DNA of 64,000 bases. Source: Rhyacophila brunnea. Lineage: Eukaryota; Arthropoda; Insecta; Trichoptera; Rhyacophilidae. Shown in pieces: positions 12,101-22,200 of this stretch (its first letter is position 1; every line of letters starts with the position of its first letter). The notes beneath the pieces are model-generated. The model searched no databases and had not been told where the DNA came from. It saw nothing but the letters and a program-made list of their open reading frames with translations. The position numbers and the translations under genes are program-made. Location: the NCBI GenBank assembly GCA_022495005.1, contig JAGYXB010001582.1:21773-85772 (forward strand). Direction: 5' to 3'.

Positions 12101-12744
12101 GGCGTTCTTTGTAATTCCGGGAATAGAACTCTAGAACGCTAGCGTTCCAATTGACCGGCGCGGTCTGACCGCCGGCTGTGTACCCATACAGTATGAAGTC
12201 CATACAGTACAAAGAACGCCGAACTCCGAACGCGGAACGCAGACCGCCTGACCGCTCTCTATCTGCGCAAGCCCTAAAGGGAATGTCTTTATATGTAGAG
12301 AACTACTCACCCTTAATTGAGATCCACTGAACCATGCAGTGCTGTTTGAATACATGCATATGACATGTTCACCGGGAGTATGTGAAGTAAATGAGATCAT
12401 TCCTTCTGAGCTATACACTCTTGATAGCATAGTCTTATCGTCAGGATCTCTAACTTCAACATGCATCCCTATGCCTGGACTTGAAGGCATGTAGCCTCCA
12501 GATCTCGGATCATACAGCTCTACTTTATAATTCACTGAAATCAAACGAAAGAATTAAACATACATTATCCGTATTATCTATCTGGGACTGAAGTAAATAT
12601 GGAGAAAGTGAACACTGTACCTATTACTGTAGTCTCATCTGGGATTTCTTCTATGAAACATTTTCTCTCGGTTTCTCCAATATGGAAATAAAGGGCAGAA
12701 GAAAAATCTAGGAATAAAAAGAAAGCTAGAATAATGACACGCAT
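3199..12744 (-). CDS. p24-alpha family cargo receptor (TMED4/TMED9-like, Drosophila eclair/p24-2 type)
   Basis: Four exons join in frame: 12621-12744, 12311-12534, 5962-6105 and 3199-3348, all with GT-AG introns, giving 213 aa, the normal p24 length. p24 proteins are type I membrane cargo receptors of COPI and COPII vesicles that cycle between ER and Golgi. Visible parts in order: a signal peptide (residues 1 to about 17, very hydrophobic); a GOLD domain with two conserved cysteines (in ERKCFIEE and HVICMYSNS); a coiled coil containing [20 protein letters not shown]; a membrane span from about VLWWSLLQ; and a cytoplasmic tail with FF and the terminal KKLV retrieval signal. Exon 4 is short and easily missed; it encodes YREERFR to the stop. 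Intron 2 (6.2 kb) and intron 3 (2.6 kb) are swollen by mariners and MITEs. The start is the ATG heading the signal peptide. The gene is divergent from SMYD5. TMED4 and TMED9 cannot be told apart here. Confidence 0.93.
3478..4778 (-). mobile_element. Mariner element, copy A (p24 intron 3)
   Basis: TA dinucleotides flank inverted ends CGAGGGTGGGTCAATAA and TTATTGACCCACCCTCG; length is 1301 bp, normal for mariner. It is nearly identical to copies B and C, so the family was active recently. Copies A and C share an extra run of tggaaaa repeats just before the transposase ATG that B lacks, so A and C form one sublineage. Confidence 0.93.
3543..4590 (-). pseudogene. Mariner transposase, frameshifted (copy A)
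   Basis: The frame starts at MEKIEFRAV with a helix-turn-helix N-terminus ([10 protein letters not shown], then a second HTH at [11 protein letters not shown]). It continues to the DDE region: [20 protein letters not shown] (first Asp), an HQDNA-type second Asp lost to a shift, and [10 protein letters not shown] carrying the third Asp (D,D34D spacing). One-base losses in T/A runs near 4247 and 3850 break it into three frames compared with copy B. It encodes no functional transposase. Confidence 0.88.
5025..5040. repeat. Short interstitial TTAGG-type tract
   Basis: Three tandem TTAGGT-like units lie in a p24 intron. TTAGG is the usual insect telomere repeat, but a run this short may be chance or residue of end repair. 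Similar tracts occur near 14105-14132 and, as CCTAA, at 49029-49058. Confidence 0.4.
5728..5800 (-). mobile_element. Degenerate tRNA-derived SINE head (tentative)
   Basis: Read on the minus strand, this has an A-box-like segment (tgtggatgaatagtaaaatg) and, about 35 bases later, a B-box-like gcgagtttgaattcg. The layout matches pol III promoters of tRNA-derived SINEs. There is no cloverleaf good enough for a tRNA gene and no clear tail. Confidence 0.35.
6732..7082. mobile_element. Pogo/Tigger-type MITE fragment (p24 intron 2)
   Basis: The left end reads acagtaaaacctcgttaata after a T, a typical pogo-group terminus. The right end is an inverted, diverged partner (aggtacggttttata). Internal stretches ttcgaattacgaaat repeat near both ends. 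No transposase is present and the ends match only in part. Confidence 0.5.
7560..7740 (-). repeat. Dispersed repeat related to 9818-9990
   Basis: Read on the minus strand it contains caacctgctacgaaaactgt followed by acgtctgtggccgcc, which also occurs on the plus strand near 9930-9962. It has several internal inverted copies of a gtacagttattg motif. It is probably a MITE family; the exact ends are unclear. Confidence 0.4.
7868..9158 (-). mobile_element. Mariner element, copy B (p24 intron 2)
   Basis: It has the same ends as copy A (CGAGGGTGGGTCAATAA and its complement) between TA dinucleotides. It is the most intact of the three close copies and lacks the extra tggaaaa repeats before the transposase start that mark copies A and C. 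Confidence 0.93.
7935..8983 (-). pseudogene. Mariner transposase, one frameshift (copy B)
   Basis: Starting at MEKIEFRAV, the first frame runs through both helix-turn-helix motifs and [21 protein letters not shown] single base is missing near 8445 (tttgccttcgc here, tcgcctttcgc in copy A). The rest continues in another frame with [18 protein letters not shown] and the C-terminus [12 protein letters not shown] has become ALSD just before the third catalytic Asp. The three Asp of the D,D34D triad are present, split over two frames. Confidence 0.88.
9159..9817. other. p24 intron 2, very AT-rich stretch
   Basis: Mostly A/T with many ataatat-type words. No ORF, inverted-end element or exon is seen. 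Confidence 0.5.
9818..9990 (+). repeat. Dispersed repeat, second copy (see 7560-7740)
   Basis: It shares caacctgctacgaaaactgt and the following acgtctgtggccgcc with the minus strand of 7560-7740. It also carries diverged internal duplications (tcgaaaactgtccgtctatg near 9846). It is probably a MITE remnant. Confidence 0.4.
10190..10275 (+). repeat. Dispersed repeat fragment shared with 47265-47360
   Basis: Both places contain aaacaaataag, tgactgataaag and, further on, atctccac(a/g)gcc in the same order and spacing. This is probably the tail of a SINE or LINE family; the type is not determined. Confidence 0.4.
10276..11825. other. p24 intron 2, unclassified repeat-like sequence
   Basis: An inverted pair, cacgttatgtgctgtc near 10733 and gacagcacataatgtg near 11304, suggests an old TIR element of about 0.6 kb. 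Segments rich in atagataat occur at 10955-11105. No coding exon is needed here and none is seen. Confidence 0.35.
11826..12274. mobile_element. Harbinger-type MITE with TAA duplication (p24 intron 2)
   Basis: TAA at 11823-11825 and 12275-12277 flanks inverted ends GGGCTTGCGCAGACAGAGAG and the near-complement CTCTCTATCTGCGCAAGCCC. A 3-bp TWA duplication is typical of PIF/Harbinger. The element is GC-rich against its surroundings, has no ORF of its own, and ends 34 bp from the exon 2 donor site. Confidence 0.75.
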
Positions 12745-13237
12745 CGTAATATCACAAATCGCCGTCCTGGCGATTTAACCTGCCAAATGTTTGCAATAAT
12801 ATTAATTTAACACACGTCACCTTTAAAACCTCAGTGTTAGCAGGTGATAATAATAAATTATTTCACAATTGCCACGATAGGGGGCAAAGATTTTTTTTAT
12901 TACCCTGATTTCCAAAGAGGTTTGACCTAATATTTATATTTAAATCTCAGAAAATATTGAAACTTGATTTTATTATGGTTTTCGTATTGATTATGGCTAG
13001 GTATATAAATAAAATTTATATTTGAACATAAAGTCATTTCTTGTCACACAATAAAAGCGATTTTAATGTTAAACATTTTGACCCAAAACCGAGTCCACAA
13101 TATTTATCGTCGCACACACAACAGCCCTTTTAAAAAGTTTGCATTCGGAAACGTCAAAAGTTTAACCTCAAAATTAAAAGCGCTAAACAAAATAAATGTG
13201 ATTGGATCAGCGTGCTAGGGCCGCATTTATTATTGAA
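12745..13237. promoter_or_regulatory. Presumed shared bidirectional promoter of the p24 gene and SMYD5
   Basis: The two start codons face away from each other across 493 bp, which must hold both 5' untranslated regions and promoters unless each gene has a more distant non-coding first exon. The sequence is AT-rich without a convincing TATA box placed for either gene. Regulation is inferred only from layout. Confidence 0.5.
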
Positions 13238-16200
13238 ATGGCTGGATATGAAATGAGAATTATTAATAATGACAAGGTAAATATAACGTTCGATGTATTC
13301 GTGAATAACCAGTTAAATATCTAATGAATATTAACTCATAATATTTCTTTTATATAAGGGGAAAGGACTCTTTGCTACCAAGGATTTTAAAGAAGGAGAC
13401 GTTATTCTGGAGGAGATTCCAATCGTTTCCTGTCAGTTTGCCTGGAATGCAGCCTACAAATACCTAGCGTGTGACTATTGCATGAGGTAATCAAATTAGA
13501 CTGAAATCACAGATTACTAAATTATATCCTGTTATTGTGACTGGGGAATTTATAAGTAAAATAGTATCAGCCACATATTGGATAGTTTAATTGGGTTAAA
13601 TTAAAACCAGAATATTTTGATTCAATTTATTTGATGATAATTATCATTGGGTACCCACAATTGGGTACCCACAATTCAACTAAGGTTAATGCAAAAAGTA
13701 GTTTCCAGAGCCAGAAATGGAACCAAACTCTGGTACCCCGAGAACCCACTAATTATTTTGGAACCGGCACCGGAACCCTTGACTTCAAATCTTCGAACCC
13801 CAAACAGGAACTTTAAAAATGTTCGAGTCCTAGAGGAAAAAAATTAATAGTTTAGTAAAAATATTATAGACACCGAAGGTGTTGAAAAATACTTTGGTAA
13901 TTGTGCCGCAGAAGTGGACACGAGCTTTTATATTTTTTTTTTTACGAAAACAGTTTATTCCATGTAGACAATTATTATAATAAATACCTTTTTCTGTCGG
14001 CGCATCGGCTTTTCGATCCAAAAATCGTTAATTGAAAATTTGAAATTTTCATACATTTTGATACACCATTATCACAAACTAAGATTATATGAGGTAATAT
14101 TAGGTTGGGGTAGGTTAGATTAGGTTAGGTTAGGTTTGGTTTGGTCTAAAACATGGGTGGCCAACCTTTTCAGCAGCCGGGCCAGATTTTTATTATACAA
14201 AACACAAAAAATATATTATATATTAATAAAATAAAAAAAAAATGAGAATCCAGCATATTTATTAGATTGGACTTTTTAAATAATAAAAAATAATAAATTT
14301 TGGTGAGAAGTTTGATTTTGTGTGGCAGAACTAAGTGCATCAATATCGATATCTAGTGAGGTTGTTCCTACACGCAAACAGTTTTCCATATGCACATCAG
14401 TAATTTGTGTTCTCATTTGGGATTTGATATGCTTCATCCGACTAAAAAGCTGTTAACACTGTAGGTGTTTCCAAATAGCGAAGTAATCATTAGAGCATGT
14501 TTGTAAAATGCAGGATATTTCTCCTTGTCCAAATATGTTTTGTAAAACTCTTCCAAACCAACCTGATGGAATTTCTCCTTAAACTGTTCATCGCAACATA
14601 TTTCACAATGTTCCATTTGTAAATTCACGTCTACGGAAAATAGCGTTGCAAATGCAGCAAAAAGCACACGGTGCTTTTTATAATCTTGAGCCAATATCGA
14701 ATCTCAATTTGCGAATCACATTAGCACATCTAGCGGCAGCATTTGATATTATTTTTATTTTCTCACTGCTCCACGGGCCACAAGTTGATACCCAGCGGGC
14801 CGCGGATTGGCCACCCATGGTCTAAAATGAAAGTTGTAAAATCTCGTGTCCAAGTCTGCGCCACATTTACCAAAACTTCTATAGAGGTGAATGAAGTTGA
14901 CGTAAAAAAGGACCTCTGGATATTTAGTTTGTGACTTGCGATTGCAGGTTCTTTGAAAAAAAACTTCACACTTCTATGACATTCCACCATAATTTTAGAT
15001 TTACCTAATTAGTTGATTATACACCTATATGATACTATGTGCACATATTGCTAAAATAAGTCTTATATACTTAAATTAGATTGGATAGTGTATAATTAAA
15101 TTTTACTTCAATTTGACTTTTCAAATATCTCACATATTGCTGTATCAAAGCATTTGAATATTAATTTTAGCTATACATACATAAAGATTAAGCGTCGTGG
15201 GTGCCAGGTTCGAATCCTGGGTCTGGCAAGTACACATTATTTTTCAATTTGTGTATGAGTCAGAGTATGGACCTAATAGGTTGAGCAAGTGGCTGACATC
15301 CATTTCTCGTAAAAACAAAATCTGTCATCCTTTTCACTGCCGGTAGGTGTATGTATGGCGGTACCTTGCACACCGCGAATTTTATTGTAAAAATAAAATA
15401 AAATCAATTTACATTTCAAGTGGTAAAAACGAATTCTGTTTCAATTGTGAGTATGTGATGACATTCCCAATATATGTCGTTGTGTGTTCAACATATTTGT
15501 ATGTATAAAATAATTGATTTACCCCCCCGATTTACCCCCGTTTGCCATTTAAAGCGGGACGTCCAAAGACGTTCACGGAAAAGTTTGCGTCTTAAGACGT
15601 CATTGGCAGCTCCACTCCACTATGTAGAGGCCCATATGATCTTATTAGGATCGGACATGGTCGGAATAATACATACATAAATACCTGTGGAAATATACTC
15701 CCTCGTCAATTTCATATAGGCAACGTCAAACGATATATTGAGTATTATTTTGAAGATGAATAATCAAATGAAATGTAAACAAAGCAACAGACTTCAAACC
15801 AGAACGCTAGCTATTTTGTTTTTGGTGCAACTGGTAGAAGAAGAAAATAATAAACTTGTTACAGACCTACAGAGTTATCTGAAGAATGGGATGGAGGAGC
15901 CACTGTCGAAAACTACCCGATCAAGACTCGTAACTGGACAAAATCTGACATTCTGAATGACATTTTCAAAATGGCATCCTATGGTAGTTCGTAGTTCCAT
16001 TTTTGGCCATTCTACAGACAAGTTTGTAGGTCTGTACTATCACTTCCCTCCATTTTGAATGTGAAAACAAACTCACTTTTATCTTTAGTATTCTTTTTTA
16101 TCGTCTGTATTTGGGATGAAGGTGGATAATTAACACACCGGAATTGTTTCGGAAACGACGAGGTTTATTTGATGATAATATATACTAGATTACTACATTT

Positions 16201-19200
16201 TATATAATTTATTTTTTTTGGATGACGAAATATGCGAGCGCGAACGAACAGTGTTTTCTCTCTGCTGTCAAAGACGCTTCCCCCGCTCAAAACAAAACGG
16301 TTACACTTCCGAGCCGGGCACAAATGCGGGGTTGCCATTCGTATTTTTTTTTTGACAATGTTGCCGGTCAGATATTTATTAGACAGATATTAAATTATTT
16401 TATTATTTAATTATTTTCGCAATCAGCCGTTACTATTTGTTGGCTTCGATACCGATTCGGGCCTCTCAAGATACACAAAGACACCCCAAATGGGGACCAT
16501 ACGGGGGTGTCACAGTACCAATACACCCAAATTTACAATCGTTTGATTCGAAAATCGAATGTATTATATGTTTGCTTGTTATTATTTTAGGCCTTTAGAG
16601 ACAGCTGAGCAAAATGTACAACGGTTAACGGCAAAACCAGATATAGTGTTGCCATTCCCCGAATGCTGTAGCAATCCCCTCGAGCAAATGGTGCAATGTG
16701 ATAATTGTGGAATACTGTATTGTTCTCAAGTTTGTAGAGAGAACGCACGAAACGCGTACCACCAGACTTTGTGCTATGACAGAACAGATGGCTCTCATCC
16801 GCTTGCACAGCTTTTGGAAACCTGGAAGTATGTACCTATTTTTATCGTTATCTGTAATATAAGATGGAGATGAAAAATCTGTGTCTGCTGAGATGTTTGA
16901 ATCACGTTCGTTAAGGCTAGGCCCACACTACGCGGGAATTCCGACGCGGAGGATGCGCGACGAAACGCTAACACGTTTATTACATATAATTTGCCGTCAT
17001 CGGTCACATTACGCGGAAATTCTTTCCGCGTAGTGTGGGCCTAGCCTAAGAGAAGTCGTAACTTTTGTATGGCAGTAGATAATTCTGTCCTTTGTCCATA
17101 AAATTGAATTTTATATATATGGACATGCTTCATGTATAAACCCATGAAATATGCATTGGCTGTGTTGTCATGTCATTGTTAATTCTGCAGTATCCTCATA
17201 AAACCGTAGAGTTCAGAGGACAAATAAATAATGTTAAACGCTTACTATGGATTGTGTCAAATAAGGTGATAAGATTTAATGAGTATAATTGGCCTAATTT
17301 AAAAAAAAAAGAATGAAAGAGCAGTTTTAACATTACCACATAGGTAGGTATTCATGCCTGAAACAGAATTCAAATGTAACTGTTTCGTATGGAAAGTTAT
17401 AAGCATTTTATTCCTAATTTATTCCATGTAAATAGTGTATAAAATTTTATTATTATCATAGCAACTTATCAAATTTTAATGTCTAGGCCTGGCTTGTAGT
17501 TCTTTAAACACTAAAAACATGAATAAAGCATTTGAGAACAAGTCCTCATTTACACAATGTTGAAAACAGTTTGGTCACGGGTGTACTTGTGTTTGTTTAA
17601 TCCGCAGTTTAATACACAAAATAAAATAGGCACTAAGTGTGTACCTACTAATTACCTGAATCGAGATATAGGGGTTTTAATGAATAATTCATTTATTTTT
17701 ATAAAATCACTGTTTTATTAGCTTCTCAATAGATTTAACATACAATCTCAATGTCCTTAGAAGAAGAAAAAATACAATTTATAATTAAACATCATAAGAA
17801 AAACATGTTTGAACAATGATATTTTAGAAAAGCACTACATCGCAACACTAATTTCTTAAAATAAGGACCAAGTGCCAACTCTATATCGAAAACGAGGAAC
17901 TAAGTCTGAATGACACAATAACCAAACGGCACTTAGTGCCTATTTTTAAAATAATCACGCTGCCTCTTACACCCAGAGCCATCTTTGAATATCCATATAA
18001 GCTATAATATATTTTTTTAGCACTTGGACAAGAATTTAGGATATTGGCGATGGCACAGAAAATTTCTGCATACTCACTTTTTTTTCTATTTTCGGGTACT
18101 TAGTGCCTATTTTATTTTGTGTATTCAATTACGCCATGCTATTTGTCTTTGATAACATGATCAATTGCTTATTTTTCAAGGCAAATGCATTACCCGCCTG
18201 AAACTACAAATATAATGTTGCTAGTTCGTATTTTGGCAATGATCAAGCAATCTCCGGACGGTGAACTCACGTGCAACAGATTCAAACAGTTTTGCCATCG
18301 AACTGTCAACGATGACGCTCATTTAGTTCACAAACTGCTTGGAGACAAATTCGTTGGACAGCTCGGCATGCTCAGAGAAATGACCGCCAATGCAATATCT
18401 GGAGAGCATATCCAACAGGTAAAATATTCTCTCTTTTGATACTTCAATATCTTAAGACGGTGCTTCAGTGAAACGGCAAATAATTTTCAACTATAGGTGC
18501 GACGAAATTTCGGACTGGCTGGCAATCGGAGAGCGAAAATCGAGCTGTGCACACGTCAATTTGTTTTGTGATGGCACGGGGGAATTAATTCTTAAATCGT
18601 GTAAAGATGACTAAAAAACGTTACCCATTTACTTGAAAAAGAAAACATGTCAATGAATATATTATTATTATTATTAGTAATAGAACAATAAACATAACAT
18701 TAAATGGATGCATGTTGACATTTTATGACAAATTATGTTTTGTTCTGCACGCGTCATTTGCACAATCTTCGCGTCGCGTAGTCACAATCGTTTTAGACCG
18801 TGCCCCAGCTGAAGTATAGCCTTAATAATTATTGAGTGTTTTACAACTATTTAGTATGAAAATTATCTCAATAATTTGGCATCATAAAAGATGATGTAAT
18901 TGAAAATGGAAGCATCCTTGACAGTAATTTTATTTAACATTTTTTGTAGTATTATCTTTTTCATTTGAAATTGAAATGATTTTTAAAACCAAATACAGTC
19001 GATCTTGGTTATTACAAGAAAGATGAGACCAACTGAATTTGCTCGTTACAAATATTACTCGTTATATCGTACTATTTAAGCATAGAACATAAAAAAATCT
19101 GAAAAACAATGTAAAAATCCCCGAAACAAGCATGGAATTCATAAACCACAAAAGAAGTTGTTTATTGTAATGAACACTAGTAGGTATCTACTGACTTGAC

Positions 19201-22200
19201 AAAGCTTGGATTTTTTACATACAATTTCAACCATATGCATGGATACTTTTTCATTGTTGTTGGCGAAAACACCAATTAGGTACTTAAACACTTAATTAGT
19301 GTCATAAACATAATCCGATCCCGGCAGCATCCTGCCCAGTCGGATTTTATTGCTTAGGGTCGAAAATGTTTTAAACGGTCGACACATTAACAGTTTTAAG
19401 AAAATTTTTGATGATTTTTAGCTTGGTATATCCGATAAGTAGCTCGTAATAAAAGTGAATAAATGTATGGAGAAAATCATAAACTAATGGTACGTTTACA
19501 TTTGACACTAATATCGTCATATTTATGTATGACACCATATTCACTTAAGTGTAAACAGTAAGTATATTTGTATCTGCCACTTATTTTGCGTGTGTCGACT
19601 CTCACCTACCACTTATTCAATCTACTTATATACGCAAATGTAAACACCGGGTATTCGACAAGTTCGAACTTGAAGCGATATATCACCGAAGTTGGACCAC
19701 CGTCTACTTTTATGTCAAGTACCTGACACAATATTCGTAGTTTGACAGGTACCTAGTGAATTGCATATGTATATTTCTAAAACAACGGACAATCAATAAT
19801 CATAGGTACACCATGAATGTATGCCCAACGTTTACGTTAATAAATGTACTGTAGCGATCTGTCAAAAATCATAGACAATGAGAAATAAATCGGATGTGCC
19901 GTGTTCTATGGATTTTGTTCGAAAATAAAATATCGCTTGTTCTCGGCACATGCGATTAATTCTGATGCACTCTGTGAAGAAAAAATGCGCTTCAAATGGT
20001 TTTACCTAATTCATTTTGGCCCACACCTGCACTCGTAATATGATAATATTATATTGAATATGCAATGACGATCAAGTGCTAGATATCGCAATGTTACTGT
20101 TAATCGTTCTTCTACACTTATTGCATTTCTGAATTGTGTGTCTTGTTTTTTGGCAAAAGGTCCAATCTTGCAAACTAAAGTTCACAAATTGAGTTGGATC
20201 TTCGATTTTAAACTCTGACATTAAACGGAAGGCACCTAGTTCTTCTCGTCGCTGAATCCATTCCCGCACCCATCTAGACCATTTTTCCTCCTTTTTGTTG
20301 CCAAAAGACTTTAAAATAATAACACTCGCTGCTTTCTTTTTTAACATTCCCATATTAACAACTGACATAACGTTTTTGAGAAGTATACAATATAAGTGTC
20401 CGAATAAATTACAATACCATATGTAAACACCGCATATATTTATTCCAATGCTGCCATTGAATAAAGTGTCGAGACTTTATTTCAACGAGAAGTATACCAG
20501 AATTTTATGTCAGATCCATGCAGGTGTAAACAGTAAATGAAATTTTATGTCCGACACATAAAATAAGTATAACGGTATAAGTGTCAGATGTAAACGTACC
20601 ATTATGGTACGTTTACATTTGACACTAATATCGTCATATTTATGTATGACACCATATTCACTTAAGTGTAAACAGTAAGTATATTTGTATCTGCCACTTA
20701 TTTTGCGTGTGTCGATTCTCACCTACCACTTATTCAATCTACTTATATACGCAAATGTAAACACCGCGTATTCGGGCATTTTCGCCAAAGTTTGTACATT
20801 GCGTTTTTGGCATGTCCCATGACTTTGATTGATTTTTTCATAGTTATTATATTATAAAATGTTGGAAAGTTATGTACTTTTAACATGCAAATTTATTAAT
20901 TTACTCTATTCAATCAGTTAAATACAACTATCTGACCTGTATATATTTTAATTGATTATTTAGATCGAAAGGTAGTGCGTTTTTACCATGTCCCACCCAT
21001 AAATTCAAATAAACAAAGTCTAATTTCGTCATTAATTTTGAGTGTGTAAAATTAAATTCGTAGTGTTTTCAACAGCTTACATTATATATTTTTGGAAAAT
21101 ATATAGTTTTTTCGTAAATTTGTACCAATATTGAAAAAAAATCACGTTTAAAGTGTGTCCCAGGATATTTGAAAAAGTGGAACTCCACATTCCGTTACCA
21201 CGATTTTAGCATGAAGGCGAAAAATTTTCACTATAAATATGTTTTTTTTTAATGTAGCAACATTTTTGTATAACACTGATCGCCATGTACACTTTAAATT
21301 GTTGGTGTGTGTCGGTATCGCTATCGGAACAGGTTGCTTTCTGGGTTGGTCATTTAAGAAGTTCCACTACTGTTACCACGATTTATAAGGTAAGAAAACA
21401 CATATTTCTATTTCACATACTACACATATTGAGCTTATCTTTCATACTACAGATATAATAAAACATATCGCAGGTTTAACAATAAAACTAAGCTAAATTT
21501 TGGCTTCAAACACTTCTGAAACAGAATCCGTTACTTCCACTCCGAAACTATATTGGTGGTAACGTATATGTGGAATGTAAAAGTAACGAAATGGCATGCA
21601 TAAAGTTGGGTTTACAGTGTGTGTTTAGTTCTTCATAGATTATAAAAATTTTATTTTGTCTGTTCGTATGAAAAACAAAAATATTTTCATTAAAAAATAT
21701 AGAAAATAACCTGACTATAATATAATAATATAATAAAGATTAAAAAAGTATGTGATATATCTGAATACGCAAAAATAGCGCACATAAAAGTATGGAGATA
21801 TAAAAAAAACAACAGAAGGAAAAGAAAAAACACCAGACTGAAATAATTGCGAGACAGGCACTGGCTCTGTCATACTCTTTCTGTTATACGCCACCAAAAT
21901 TTTAAAACTTCTCCATACATTTTAGGCATAGAAATTTATAAAAATGTATGAAAAAGTATTTTTTTGTCACGTTTAACAGAAATGTGTACTCGATTAGATT
22001 TAATACCTAGAACTGTAGGTATTCACGAAATGTCAGAAAAGTACGTCTTGATTACAATCAACCTGTATAGCTACATTTTATGTTGATGAATACAATTAAA
22101 TTTCAAGACAACATACAGTCGAACTTGGTTATTACGAGGAAGATGGGACCGACTGAATTTGCTTGTTATAAGCGTTACTCGTTATATCAGAGAATAGGTA

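Larger units (their letters stand above)
13888..14880. mobile_element. TIR element (SMYD5 intron 2) interrupted by a hAT element
   Basis: The left end, containing actttggtaattgtgccgca and then ggacacgag, is matched inverted by the right end ctcgtgtcc, then tgcgccacatttaccaaaac. A second copy without the hAT insertion lies inverted at 48989-49247, sharing the tggaataaactgttttcgta word, the TTAGG-like tract and the flanking ggtctaaaa site. It is non-coding. Confidence 0.6.

Noticed and set aside
13647..13680. Short tandem repeat of gggtacccacaatt
   Set aside because: Only two copies; a simple local duplication in an intron.
14105..14132. TTAGG-type tract as a telomere boundary
   Set aside because: A few imperfect units only, and the inverted copy at 49029-49058 shows it is an internal part of a dispersed repeat.
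15185..15232. Possible tRNA gene (perfect T-arm)
   Set aside because: Only the T-arm and B box are good. No matching acceptor stem or anticodon arm, and a second copy with the same non-tRNA body exists at 25040-25164, so it is a SINE.
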